64,000 nucleotides of DNA from Symbiodinium natans (GCA_905221605.1 CAJNDS010002787.1:1-64000), one strand, 5' to 3'; counted from the stretch's first letter, positions 33,501 through 42,578 are shown. The notes: generated by a model not told the origin, from the sequence alone. A program made the numbers and translations.

Positions 33501-33984
33501 CGCGGCAGCGGCCCACTATGTCAAGACGAGGACGGAGGCGAGGTGGCTCTTCCTGGACTTGGGTAAGCTAACCCCTCCTGGAGAGCTTGTGGATGCCCTC
33601 TACGACCTCGCACATGCGATACGAAGCCAGGAGAAAGACCAAGACCTCGTCCTTGAAAACGTGATGGCCCTGACCACGGCAGACCAGAGGATGGTTGCTG
33701 AGTGCCTGACCATGTTGTCCATGGACGTCGTCTCCGGGGTCACAGCAGCCAGCAGCATCAAGAGCTCACGCATCCGACGCAGCACCGGCGGCCAGTCATC
33801 ACGGTCATGGCGCTCAAGCGACAGCATGCTGGGAGCGGAAGAAGCTCCGACACTGAATAAGGTCGCTGGCGGTGCACAGCCGCTGAGGCTTGAACCTGGA
33901 GAAGCTGCAGAGGCTAGAGATGACCCTGTGCATGAAGATGATCCGGGAGAGGATGAGCATGACTTGGTGAAGAAATACTTCTAG
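30541..33984 (+). CDS. Large surface receptor: OpuAC-like ectodomain, Cys-rich repeats, multi-pass membrane region
   Basis: 1147 residues, ending TAG at 33982. I chose ATG 30541 because it begins a clean signal peptide (MVAVHTLGLFLAAALSHGFGA). The frame is open back to 30235, and ATG 30391 would add 50 residues. Residues about 40-400 resemble glycine-betaine/choline-type solute-binding proteins (OpuAC): LGVLSQGFKVGELTSALARI then EEVLGYRTDAFTIWGARQTM, where bacterial members bind ligand for ABC import. It has several N-x-S/T sites. Residues about 437-580 hold GCC2/GCC3-type repeats (CTPCPLGEYQNSSGSRACKR and relatives), and 580-640 a further Cys-rich module. About eight hydrophobic segments follow (first WVLAIVILFVGLALIQLVGG near 646), then a Ser/Arg- and acid-rich cytoplasmic tail. 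The layout suggests a plasma-membrane sensor or receptor; ligand and signalling mode are unknown. No intron is needed over 3.4 kb. Confidence 0.75.
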   Translation: MVAVHTLGLFLAAALSHGFGACLPEAIPEESRQNVTNLDGESYPLGVLSQGFKVGELTSALARILLEEVLGYRTDAFTIWGARQTMYALAGCEEPYVTASCFGNATRKHLTLSLIDGDLHEQDTALAGKVPKQLGALGMWRSTTLCMHKDAVDDALAAEGLPLRYYESWNASWNQPGRYFDNYTAIPTNHLQPCATSFLGNPGFMARYVRISGDAQGLHPNGTAQCPDFYWFLAPSCRMEPSACVPVIGGIAPAGQDIMQILQKSAVWNMPLAIASTVGALGSPGWEIPRHHRVLWFCGSDMRLFDGIQRELLQFPPHNAVAWRNGDVTSMLEGFSNMKWVSHDLGFLVPAAEFLVNKIDVSAQDVDDALDDFAQIAARGDSGDPWFEAACNWLLGNRGVWASWIPDETQCWPGFGLYDASTGEFQVDRSDPRNLRCKACESGRYSAEIRDALGQTFVCTPCAPGSSQPSGAATLCTPCPLGEYQNSSGSRACKRCGIGKYQNQRGSLTCKKCSTGTTTVGLGSMLEVECGCTQGHIETGRREGAATCEACPDGVHCPVLSSLTGLQVGESDLGEDFVPAILPGFMSSAEEPMATFKCGGPASCPGGRPGTCGGGRRGVACSECGQYQHWNGEQCIECEDWVTVGWVLAIVILFVGLALIQLVGGRARWEKSVTMEMLVLAFSSTLDLGGNLLQTLAIIGQMPLEWPQFLLDGFALLEVFALELTDLGISCLTGSDTLVQFMLQALFLPSVLLWAAFFGFLHKLRLRAHFDSAQLLMNLGQIVVACFAAACNLSLVPFMCYKHPNGKSSNLLMLSILCETGQHDAMILAGTCLGSILIAFWAVCVWVLWHLPRWSAEENFYFLRAATFLTDRFRPSSWWFGLPILLRGPLLSLPVTLFTNNPATQVVLMSMALMAYKATLSCTWPWKIPLLNLMDAAVTWSLLLLVLAGSLHLPKMDEAMLQAAAIAGATSAASPALVLSVAALLTSAAAAHYVKTRTEARWLFLDLGKLTPPGELVDALYDLAHAIRSQEKDQDLVLENVMALTTADQRMVAECLTMLSMDVVSGVTAASSIKSSRIRRSTGGQSSRSWRSSDSMLGAEEAPTLNKVAGGAQPLRLEPGEAAEARDDPVHEDDPGEDEHDLVKKYF

Positions 33985-34672
33985 GATTCTATGAATCGTT
34001 GCAGCCATTTACAAATGCGAAATGTGCAGCTCGAATGTTCAGAAGAGGCGAGCGTTTTTTTTGCCACAAAACCTCGTAAGGAGGTGTTTCGGTGTCTCAC
34101 CCTGTTCGTGGCTTTGCCCGAAACCGTCTTGGATCTCTTGCCAGACTCTGCTCTGTGATCTCTGCCGCTGCCCCTATTGACAAGCCGAAACGGCTTGTCA
34201 TCTTCCACACTTGGCAGCTGCACATCATCAGAGTGGGCGGCGGGGGCAAGTCGGATCTGCCACCTTCGTGGCCCAGCTTTGCACATGGCACGTGCACAGA
34301 CGGATCTTCATGCTCGGAGCTTCGTCCAAACCGCACCAAGGCGTTTTTGCATCGCTTTGGAGTCAGAAACGGCGCGAGAGAAGCCTTGCAATGTTGTGTA
34401 AGATCGCGGTCAGCATAGCATCTGCCAAAGCGAATCTCTGTTGTTGACCTTGCTTTGGCCTACTTAATGTAGGGGTCGGAATGATTACTAATGATGTTCC
34501 CTTAGGGTCCCTTTATAATTTTACTACAATAGCTCCCCCAAAACCCATTTTCTAATTCTTCAAGACCCTTCTTTAGACATGCAAACAGGTCAAAGCCGTC
34601 CGAACCGCCTTCGCGCCTGGGCCGGGCCTGTCACCCTCACTTGTGGAAGGCCACAGTCGTGCTCAGCCTAAA
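33985..34672. other. 3' flank without recognisable gene
   Basis: Short overlapping frames only; probably the downstream flank of the receptor-like gene. Confidence 0.4.
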
Positions 34673-34768
34673 CCCTGAACCCTGCACCCTAAACCCTAAA
34701 TCCTAAACCCTAAACCCTAAACCCTGAACCCCAGACCCTAAAACCTAACCCTAAAACCTCAACCCTAA
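34673..34768 (-). repeat. Degenerate CCCTAAA array
   Basis: About 13 units with CCCTGAA, CCCTGCA and CCCTAAAA variants. Confidence 0.9.
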
Positions 34769-34895
34769 ATACATGTTCTGGGGAGATGATTGCTGGTCCT
34801 GGCGAGTAGCCCTGAAAGCTGTGGGAGGTTAGCGCTTGGCCAATGTTTCCGCCCGCACTGGCTTGACAAGGCGTGTAGTATTGTGAGCAAGGGAC

Positions 34896-34925
34896 ATTGG
34901 GATGTTCCCCCACGAACAGTCACTA
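34896..34925. mobile_element. Fragment of fold-back family 2
   Basis: ATTGGGATGTTCCCCC followed by GAACAGTC matches the left end of the family 2 elements near 42579 and 61680, with the middle lost. Confidence 0.5.
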
Positions 34926-34948
34926 GGGATTTGGAGCTTCTGAGTTTC

Positions 34949-34977
34949 AGGGGTTTAGGGTTTAGGGTTTAGGGTTC
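34949..34977 (+). repeat. Short TTTAGGG array
   Basis: Four units. Confidence 0.9.
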
Positions 34978-35160
34978 AAGATAGTATGATATGGTGTTGA
35001 GTGGCCCGCCTCAGTGCTCGTTGACTGCAGTCCCCGAGGAGCCCTGAACCCTCAAGACTAAACCCCTGCACCCCAACTACTATTTTCTTAAGAACTTAAA
35101 AGAATAAAAGATAATGATCCCTATGATAATGATCCCTGTATTGCCCTCATAAGGAGGAGT

Positions 35161-35195
35161 GTTTTTTTTTTTTTTTTTTTTGGGGGGGGGGGGTT
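35161..35195. repeat. T-run followed by G-run
   Basis: About 20 Ts followed by about 12 Gs. Confidence 0.9.
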
Positions 35196-35274
35196 CTTAA
35201 GCAAATCGTAGCCAAGCATCCCTGCCCCCAGAGAGCGCTCACGAAATCCTGCACCCCCCGGCTGCCAAGCCCCA

Positions 35275-35470
35275 TACTTGGAGGTTCATGGTACTTATTA
35301 ACCAGTTTAGGGTTTAGGGTTTAGGGTTTAGGGTTTAGGGTTTAGGGTTTAGGGTTTAGGGTAACTGTACTTATAGCTGTACTTATAAGCATATTGGGGC
35401 ACTGAAGGGGCTTGTAAGTGGTTTAAAGTACAGTGATAGTTGGTTAACAAGTACCATGAACCTCCAAGTA
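35275..35470. mobile_element. MITE-like element, family 1, with 30-bp terminal inverted repeats
   Basis: The left end (35275-35304, starting TACTTGGAGGTTCATGG) and right end (35441-35470, ending CCATGAACCTCCAAGTA) are reverse complements with one mismatch over 30 bases. The outermost TA on both sides could be a TA target-site duplication, as in Tc1/mariner-type (Stowaway-like) elements. It is non-coding. A TTTAGGG array fills the part next to the left end. A related element lies at 61411-61551 and a lone right end at about 39083-39106. Confidence 0.8.
35305..35362 (+). repeat. (TTTAGGG)8 array inside the family 1 element
   Basis: Eight exact units lying between the left inverted repeat and the element's own AACTGTACTTATAG core. 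Confidence 0.95.
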
Positions 35471-35580
35471 CACCCAAATCCGCAAGCTCGTGGTGATGGG
35501 TCACACGAGGTTTCACCAGTGGCCCGTACCCGACCGAAACCACAAGCAGCGAGCCGGAGCTCATAGAGATGAGTATGGCG

Positions 35581-35700
35581 ACCCGAAACCCTACAAACCC
35601 TACACCCTAACTAGGCCTTAAAGTCCTAAACCCTAAACCCGTAAACTTACAAACGACCCTAAAACTCTAACCCCCTGAGCCTGAAAGAAACCTTAAAACC
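35581..35700 (-). repeat. Degenerate CCCTAAA tract
   Basis: CCCTACAAACCCTACACCC-like units, strongly diverged. Confidence 0.7.
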
Positions 35701-35787
35701 TAAATCCACGAAATTTTCGAAACTGCCCTAAATGCATCCCCTGATCCTCCCAAGACCCCAAGGCGCGTCGCCAGGCAAGAAGACCCG

Positions 35788-35897
35788 CACGCTTTTCGGC
35801 AACCTTTCAGTTTAGGGTTTAGGGTTTGGGGTTTGGGGATTAGGCCCGGCAACCTTTCAGTTTAACCCCTAAACTTTAGGGTTTAGGGTTTAGGGAA
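35788..35897. repeat. TTTAGGG tracts within a local direct repeat
   Basis: CGGCAACCTTTCAGTTTA occurs twice (about 35797 and 35847). The first copy runs into TTTAGGG units; the second runs into AACCCCTAAAC, which inverts straight back into TTTAGGG units. Confidence 0.8.
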
Positions 35898-36143
35898 GAA
35901 GCTGGTTGGGTGCCCATGTCCATAGCTTGTGTCGGGTTCTGGGTTTAGGGCGTTGAGGGTGCGCATGAACCCACGGGCCCCAAAGACATTGCCGAAAGAA
36001 ATGAGGTCCCCCCCCTAGCATATTTATATTCCTTATTCTCGGATCCCCCTCCCCCCCGAAAAAAAAGCAAAGAAAGAAAGAGAGAAGCCTCATATTCAGG
36101 AAACCTCTACATGATGATTTCCCCTCCCCAATTTTTTGTTCGG

Positions 36144-36186
36144 GGGGTTTAGGGTTTAGGGCCTAGGGTTTAGGGTTTAGGGTTCG
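36144..36186 (+). repeat. Short TTTAGGG array
   Basis: About five units with a GCCTAGGG variant. Confidence 0.9.
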
Positions 36187-36255
36187 GAACAACCAAAGCC
36201 GGATTCCTGCTGCGCATCGTCGATCCTAAACCCAAATGGGGGCTTCCATGTCCAA

Positions 36256-36350
36256 ATAGGGTTTAGGGTTTAGGGCCGAGTGTAGGGTGTGGGGTCCAGG
36301 GCCGGGTTTAGGGTTTGGGCTGTTTAGGGTTCGGGTTCAGGGTGTAGGGT
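36256..36350 (+). repeat. Degenerate TTTAGGG tract
   Basis: Mixed TTTAGGG, TGTAGGG, TTCAGGG and TTCGGG units. Confidence 0.8.
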
Positions 36351-36377
36351 AGAAAGGCACAACATGTGTGTGCAATG

Positions 36378-36482
36378 TACATGTGTGTGTATATATATAT
36401 ATTGTACACATACATACATAAACACGTGTATATATATATATTTATATTTATATTTATATTTATATGTATGCACACACACATA
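36378..36482. repeat. TA/TTTATA microsatellite with CA ends
   Basis: Runs of (TA)n, (TTTATA)n and (CA)n, just upstream of tandem copy 1. A similar tract at 41600-41676 lies upstream of the third, truncated copy. Confidence 0.9.
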
Positions 36483-36829
36483 TGCCAACGCAGAGTATGC
36501 AACTGCAAGGGGTTGTAACCGCACGACAGGCTGTAAGCTTGAAAGACACGCCCCCCCCCCCCCCCCCCCCCGCGGACCAAAAGCCAGAGTTTAGTCGAGT
36601 TCTTTCGCTTCTGAGCCTCGCACCGAGGCTTGCCTGGACTCCCCGAACACCGGTGACGGGATCTGTCCGCTTCACACGAGGTGCCTCTGTAAGTGACTTT
36701 TGAGTGTGTTGGGTCTTGCTGCTGAAGCTTGGGCATGTAGCAAGCATCTGTGGCATCTATGGTTCAGGTCGTCGACAGCCTCTGCGTAGGAACGCGGTGC
36801 TTTATTGGACCTGTCCAGTGTCTCGCGCC

Positions 36830-38561
36830 ATGTTCGCTTTGGCGGCTCTTGCCGCAGCTCTTTGCCTGGAGGTGGCAGTGGGTGATTGCCCCTCGTGGGG
36901 CAAGCCATTTCCTAGCAACTTGGCGGGCTTGGACAAGATCAGCTACGCTGACTTCTTCGACGTCACCTACTATGACCAGTACAAGGTGCTGGAATATTCT
37001 CCCGTCCTTTCGATGTACAGCTCGACTTGGCACCCGGACGCGGCCTTGAAAGGCACGTCGGTCCCACCAATCGTGCTCTACCAGTGCGGCACCACGAAGC
37101 CTACGACGAGCTCGCCTGGGGTCCCATCGAATGCTCGCTTCTTCGAGATTCCCGTCAAAAAGGCAACAGTTGGGTCATCTGTCCCTCTCCCCTTCATGGA
37201 GCTACTGGGCGTGACGCAGTCCATCGACTTGCTCGACATTTCGCTCACCTCGTCGCCATGTATGCAGCTCATGGCGCAATGCTTCCCCGAAATGCACATC
37301 AAGACATCCAACGCGACATGGACCGCCCGGGCGAACCAGACGGACCTCCTTTTCTCAGATGCCTTTGGTGCTGGGTACTTCGGCGATGCGCAAAAGGACG
37401 TCCCTTTCCAGATCTCCCTCGACCGCGGCACCCTTGACCGTGCCGAGTGGGTCAAGTTCATGGCCCTGTTCCTCGACTCAGAAGAACCCCGGATCATCTT
37501 ACACTGCAAACCTAACAGTCCCGAAATCCAAGAGATGGACCCTAAGAAACCGTTTTCTTCCCCAAGGTTCTACAACGAGGAAGAGCAGGCAGAACACATC
37601 TTTGAGCAGGTCAAGGCAGATTACAACGCGCTGAAGACCATCGGGAACCAGCTCCGCACCGACCCCAGCACCCAATACAACGGGGAGCAGCCGAAGGCGA
37701 TCTTCGTGACGCAGTGACATGGCTGCACCTTTCTAGGGCGCTTTTTGATACTTCTGGCCCGTATGTTGGGCTCAAGAGGGCAGCTTATCTGTTAAGTGTT
37801 TTTCATGGGGTGGTATAGGAGCCAAACCTACCAGGTGGGGTGGCAAGAACATCATCAACAACGCCATCTACAAGAGCAGGTTCATCGACGACGCAGGGGC
37901 CCAGGTAGTTTCCTTGCCGGCCACAGCCCCCAAGAATTGTACCTTTGCAAGCAACAATGACGGCTCCAAGACGATGAGTTGCGACATCGGCGACGGCGAC
38001 GCAGGCTTCAAGTCCATCCTGGCCGAGGCGGATGTGATCATCGACGAGTTCTCCCTCTGGCCCACCCATGCCGCCTCCGCCTACCCAGGCTTTGGCACAG
38101 TCTACAACGTCACGCCCCAGGAGGTCCCAGCTCTCGCACGGAACCCGCCGAACATCTTTCGCGTTGACGGGTACATTAGCGACCCTTTCGAGGACGGCAC
38201 GGTTGGCATGGGCTGGCTCGACATCCAGCAGTCGGAGCCGCAGCAGACCCTGGCCGGATTGATGGAGGCGATCTGGGACGCTGACTTCACCAGCACCTGT
38301 GGGCAGAAGTACATTCGCCGGGCTAGCGACAACAATGCGCAGCAGGTGGTCAGTCACAGCGATTGCCCGCTTGTCGATTCACTCGGCCACTGCGAACGGA
38401 TCCATGGCCGCGCCCGCAGCCCCCCTATGTGCAGCCCGGGAAAGGTCTTCGAACCTTTTGAGACGACGACAACCACGACTGGACAAGTTGAGGCGAGCGC
38501 TGCCTGCGGAGTGGGCATGTTTGTCGCCTTGATGCTTGGCCCGTTCTTGTCTGCGTTCTAG
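36830..38561 (+). CDS. Secreted/membrane-anchored periplasmic-binding-protein-like protein, copy 1 (two exons)
   Basis: Exons 36830-37713 and 37835-38561 join in frame (GTG ACG CA|G TGG GGT GGC) to give 536 residues. ATG 36830 begins a signal peptide (MFALAALAAALCLEVAVGDC), and the C-terminus (ACGVGMFVALMLGPFLSAF) is hydrophobic like a GPI-anchor signal or membrane anchor. The body resembles the TroA/BtuF/FecB-like substrate-binding fold: YKVLEYSPVLSMY then IVLYQCGTT near the start, FMELLGVTQSIDLLDISLTS and SPCMQL mid-way, a helical linker, then the second lobe (GGKNIINNAIYKSRFIDDAG, ADVIIDEFSLWP). Bacterial relatives capture siderophores, haem or cobalamin; related proteins at algal cell surfaces take part in iron uptake. 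The ligand here is inference. A TTTTTT-free, GC-balanced coding sequence sits in a 2.58 kb tandem duplication; copy 2 is at 39409. Confidence 0.7.
37714..37834 (+). other. Intron of copy 1 (121 bp)
   Basis: GTGACATGG at the donor and ACCTACCAG at the acceptor. Removing it restores the frame across TGA 37715, giving VTQWGGKN. The exon/intron joints carry a short direct repeat (CAGTG at the 5' joint, CAGGTG at the 3' joint), so the exact cut can slide by a base. Confidence 0.75.
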
Positions 38562-39126
38562 CAGATTCACTTGCCTTACTGGTTCTTCGCAGTGGAGTTT
38601 GGGAATTCAGTACCTTAGATAAATTATACTCACCCACCATCACCCACCCCTTTATATAGATTCCATGCTTCTCTGCTAAGAACGATTGCTGTGCATGTTT
38701 CCATGCAGATTTTTGGGGCCCGTGCCGTGCGCGGGGCCAAAGGCCCTTTGTTTGTTTGACTTCCTTCTGACCTTGAACGTAGTGTTCATTGAGCACTCAG
38801 AAAAAGCCCAAGACGATCCACTCGAAAGAGTGCGCTAGCTTGTGGTGCAATCCCTCGCACAGCTGTAGAGGCTGAACAGGCATGGCCAGACCGCATCAGA
38901 GAAGCGAGACGCGATGCCAAAAGTCGCGCCTGCGCGCTTCAACTCCAGCGTCGGAGAAGTGCTGTACCCCTTTGTTGAGTTCGCACGCCTGACACCCTGT
39001 GCCACCCAAACAACCCCAAAACACCCTAAATCCCACAAACCCTGAGTCAGGTATAGCCTTCTCAGGATTTTTTGGTTTATAAGTACCACGAACCTCCAAG
39101 TACACCCAAATCCGCAAGCTCGTGGT
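38562..39126. other. 3' flank and spacer between the tandem copies
   Basis: The flank shared with copy 2 ends near 39030. The following stretch holds a few CCCTAAA-like units and, at about 39083-39106, TAAGTACCACGAACCTCCAA, a lone right end of fold-back family 1, then CACCCAAATCCGCAAGCTCG, which also follows the element at 35471. Confidence 0.65.
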
Positions 39127-39408
39127 GATGGGTAAGCTTGAAAAACAGGCCCCCACAACAAACCAGAGTTTAGTCGGTTTCTTTCGCTTCTGAGCCTCGC
39201 ACCGAGGCTTTCCTGGACTCCCCGAACACCGGTGACGGGATCTGTCCGCTTCACACGAGGTGCCTCTGTAAGTGACTTTTGAGTGTGTTGGATCTTGCTG
39301 CTGAAGCTTGAGCATGTAGCAAGCATCTGTGGCATCTATGGTTCAGGTCGTCGACAGCCTCTGCGTAGGAACGCGGTGCTTTATTGGACCTGTCCAGTGT
39401 CTCGCGCC

Positions 39409-41150
39409 ATGTTCGCTTTGGCGGCTCTTGCCGCAGCTCTTTGCCTGGAGGTGGCAGCGGGTGATTGCCCCTCGTGGGGCAAGCCATTTCCTAGCAACTT
39501 GGCGGGCTTGGACAAGATCAGCTACGCTGACTTCTTTGACGTCACCTACTATGACCAGTACAAGGTGCTGGAATATTCCCCCGTCCTTTCGATGTACAGC
39601 TCGACTTGGCACCCGGACGCGGCCTTGAAAGGCACGTCGGTCCCACCAATCGTGCTCTACCAGTGCGGCACCACGAAGCCTACGACGAGCTCGCCTGGGG
39701 TCTCATCGAATGCTCGCTTCTTCGAGATTCCCGTCAAGAAGGCAACAGTTGGGTCATCTGTCCCTCTCCCCTTCATGGAGCTACTGGGCGTGACGCAGTC
39801 CATCGACTTGCTCGACATTTCGCTCACCTCGTCGCCATGTATGCAGCTCATGGCGCAATGCTTCCCCGAAATGCACATCAAGACATCCAACGCGACATGG
39901 ACCGCCCGGGCGAACCAGACGGACCTCCTTTTCTCAGATGCCTTTGGTGCTGGGTACTTCGGCGATGCGCAAAAGGACGTCCCTTTCCAGATCTCCCTCG
40001 ACCGCGGCACCCTTGACCGTGCCGAGTGGGTCAAGTTCATGGCCCTGTTCCTCGACTCAGAAGAACCCCGGATCATCTTACACTGCAAACCTAACAGTCC
40101 CGAAATCCAAGAGATGGACCCTAAGCAGCTGTTTTCTTCCCCAAGGTTCTACAACGAGGAAGAGCAGGCAGAACACATCTTTGAGCAGGTCAAGGCAGAC
40201 TACAACGCGCTGAAGACCATCGGGAACCAGCTCCGCACCGACCCCAGCACCCAATACAACGGGGAGCAGCCGAAGGCGATCTTCGTGACGCAGTGACACG
40301 GCAGCACCTTTTTCAGGGCACTTTTTGATACTTCTGGCCCGTATGTTGGGCTTAAGAGGGCTGCTTATCTTGAAAGTGTTTTTCATGGGGTGGTATAGGA
40401 GCCAAACCAACCAGGTGGGGTGGCAAGAACATCATCAACAACGCCATCTACAAGAGCAGGTTCATCGACGACGCAGGGGCCCAGGTAGTTTCCTTGCCGG
40501 CCACAGCCCCCAAGAATTGTACCTTTGCAAGCAACAATGACGGCTCCAAGACGATGAGTTGATTGAGTTGCGACATCGGCGACGGCGACGCAGGCTTCAA
40601 GTCCATCCTGGCCGAGGCGGATGTGATCATCGACGAGTTCTCCCTCTGGCCCACCCATGCCGCCTCCGCCTACCCAGGCTTTGGCACAGTCTACAACGTC
40701 ACGCCCCAGGAGGTCCCAGCTCTCGCACGGAACCCGCCGAACATCTTTCGCGTTGACGGGTACATTAGCGACCCTTTCGAGGACGGCACGGTTGGCATGG
40801 GCTGGCTCGACATCCAGCAGTCGGAGCCGCAGCAGACCCTGGCCGGATTGATGGAGGCGATCTGGGACGCTGACTTCACCAGCACCTGTGGGCAGAAGTA
40901 CATTCGCCGGGCTAGCGACAACAATGCGCAGCAGGTGGTCAGTCACAGCGATTGCCCGCTTGTCGATTCACTCGGCCACTGCGAACGGATCCATGGCCGC
41001 GCCCGCAGCCCCCCTATGTGCAGCCCGGGAAAGGTCTTCGAACCTTTTGAGACGACGACAACCACGACTGGACAAGTTGAGGCGAGCGCTGCCTGCGGAG
41101 TGGGCATGTTTGTCGCCTTGATGCTTGGCCCGTTCTTGTCTGCGTTCTAG
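39409..41150 (+). pseudogene. Periplasmic-binding-protein-like gene, copy 2, with in-frame TGA
   Basis: Exons 39409-40292 and 40415-41150 match copy 1 with only a few amino-acid changes (for example AVGDC to AAGDC, GVPSN to GVSSN, PKKPF to PKQLF). In exon 2 the bases GATGAGTTG are followed by an extra ATTGAGTTG. This 9-bp duplication keeps the frame but creates TGA at 40560-40562, and the frame then resumes exactly as in copy 1 to the TAG at 41148. Translation would stop about 345 residues in, after the first lobe, losing the second lobe and the anchor. The high identity elsewhere means the break is recent, or that the site is read through or a sequencing error. Confidence 0.7.
40293..40414 (+). 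other. Intron of copy 2 (122 bp)
   Basis: Same boundaries as in copy 1 (GTGACACGG...CAACCAG), one base longer. It has diverged somewhat more than the flanking exons. Confidence 0.75.
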
Positions 41151-41599
41151 CAGATTCACTTGCCTTACTGGTTCTTAGCAGTGGAGTTTGGGATTCTGGT
41201 ACCTTATATAACTCATACTCACCCACCCCTTTATATAGATTCCATGCTTCGCTGCTAAGAACGAGTAAGTTGCTGTGGATTCTTCCATGCAGATTTTTTG
41301 GGCCCGTGCCGTGCGCGGGGCCAAAGGCCCTTTGTTTGTTTGACTTCCTTCTGACCTTGAACGTAGTGTTCATTGAGCACTCAGTATGTGCCCAAGACGA
41401 TCCACTCGAAAGAGTGCGCTAGCTTGTGGTGCAATCCCTAGCACAGCTGTAGAGGCTGAACAGGCATGGCCAGACCGCATCAGAGAAGCGCGACGCGATG
41501 CCAAAAGTCGCGCCTGCGCGCTTCAACTCCAGCGTCGGAGAGTGCAGTACCCTTTTGTTGAGTTCGCACGCCTGACACCTTATGCCACCTAAACAACCC

Positions 41600-41619
41600 C
41601 ATGTGCGTGTGTACATATT

Positions 41620-41650
<31 letters not shown>

Positions 41651-41676
41651 ATATATATATATATGTGCATACGCCA
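41600..41676. repeat. TA microsatellite upstream of the third unit remnant
   Basis: (TA)n with TGTA interruptions. Confidence 0.9.
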
Positions 41677-41683
41677 GCCGTGA

Positions 41684-41830
41684 GCACGACAGGCTGTAAG
41701 CTCGAAAGACAGGTCCCCACAAGAAGCCAGAGGTTAGTCGACGTCTTTCGCCTTTTCCGAGGCTTTGCCTGGACACCCCCGAACACCGGTGACAGGATCT
41801 GCCCGCTTCACACGAGGTGCCTTTTGAAGC
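41684..41830. repeat. Third, truncated tandem unit (upstream part only)
   Basis: GACAGGCTGTAAGCTCGAAAGACAGG through CACCGGTGACAGGATCTGCC to CACACGAGGTGCC matches the region before the gene in copies 1 and 2, at about the same 2.56 kb spacing. Similarity ends before any coding sequence. Confidence 0.75.
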
Positions 41831-42235
41831 TTAGTAGCTGAGTAGCCTTTAACCTTTCGGGTAACTGTCATCCTTTGCCGGAATTGAAGCTGCCTCAAGT
41901 CTTGTGCGAGAGGGGGGGGGGGAGGTTTAGGGTTTCGAGGTGGTCCCTGGTTAAAGTGCCAGACGTAGACGTAGGTGGCACGCCTGGGCTGTACATGTGT
42001 CACCGCAAAGTTTACGGGTTGCCAATCTGCATCCTTGCTCAAGGAAAATGACTTCTTGCGCTGGGCAGAGAGTTTGAGTGATGTCTTACCCCTTCTTGTA
42101 AGTACCAACCTCTTTGCTGCTAAATCAGTTTTTTCTCGTCGTGCGAAGCATGATCTTTTAAGTATATTGGTCATGTGTGCTGCTACTTGTTTACGCGCAA
42201 AGTAGCAGCCCACATGTCCATTCTTTTTAAATTTA
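41831..42235. other. No recognisable gene
   Basis: Short frames only and one G-run near 41910. Confidence 0.45.
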
Positions 42236-42308
42236 TACCCTAAACCCTACACCCTGCACCCTACACCCTAAACCCTAAACCCTAAACCCTAAACCCTAAA
42301 CCCTAAAC
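42236..42308 (-). repeat. CCCTAAA array
   Basis: About ten units; the first include CCCTACA and CCCTGCA variants. Confidence 0.95.
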
Positions 42309-42413
42309 TATATTGGTGGTTGGTTGCTTCAGTACGGGTGGCGGCTTCCCTCTGCTGCCGGGTTTTGGGCAGTGGCCTTCGTTTTCCTCTTGTTGCACCT
42401 CCCGGGTTCCTAT

Positions 42414-42506
42414 ATAAACCCTAAACCCTAAACCCTAAACCCTAAACCCTAAACCCTAAACCCTAAACCCTAAACCCTAAACCCTAAACCCTAAACCCTA
42501 AACCCA
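42414..42506 (-). repeat. CCCTAAA array
   Basis: About 13 near-exact units. Confidence 0.95.
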
Positions 42507-42578
42507 AAATCTTCCCGGGTATCCGAGCATCAGGTCACCAAGTTTCTCACAAGGCCAAGAGCGGCTTGACATGCACAG

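Larger units (their letters stand above)
36526..39030. repeat. Tandem duplication unit, copy 1 (gene plus flanks)
   Basis: The unit begins at CTGTAAGCTTGAAAGACA and extends past the gene to GACACCCTGTGCCACCC-AAACAACCCC. Matching points lie about 2.58 kb apart in copy 2 (for example gene starts 36830 and 39409). A C-run at 36551-36572 is specific to this copy. Confidence 0.85.
39127..41598. repeat. Tandem duplication unit, copy 2
   Basis: Near-identical to copy 1 from AAGCTTGAAAAACAG through the gene and its 3' flank. Differences are few substitutions, a shorter C-run and the 9-bp duplication in exon 2. Confidence 0.85.

Noticed and set aside
36704-36829. Upstream extension of the binding-protein gene before ATG 36830
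   Set aside because: The extension lacks an ATG and would bury the signal peptide; the same holds for copy 2 (39283-39408).
40560-40562. TGA in gene copy 2 as a selenocysteine codon
   Set aside because: It lies in a duplicated 9-bp segment absent from copy 1, and no selenocysteine insertion hairpin was recognised; a mutation is simpler.
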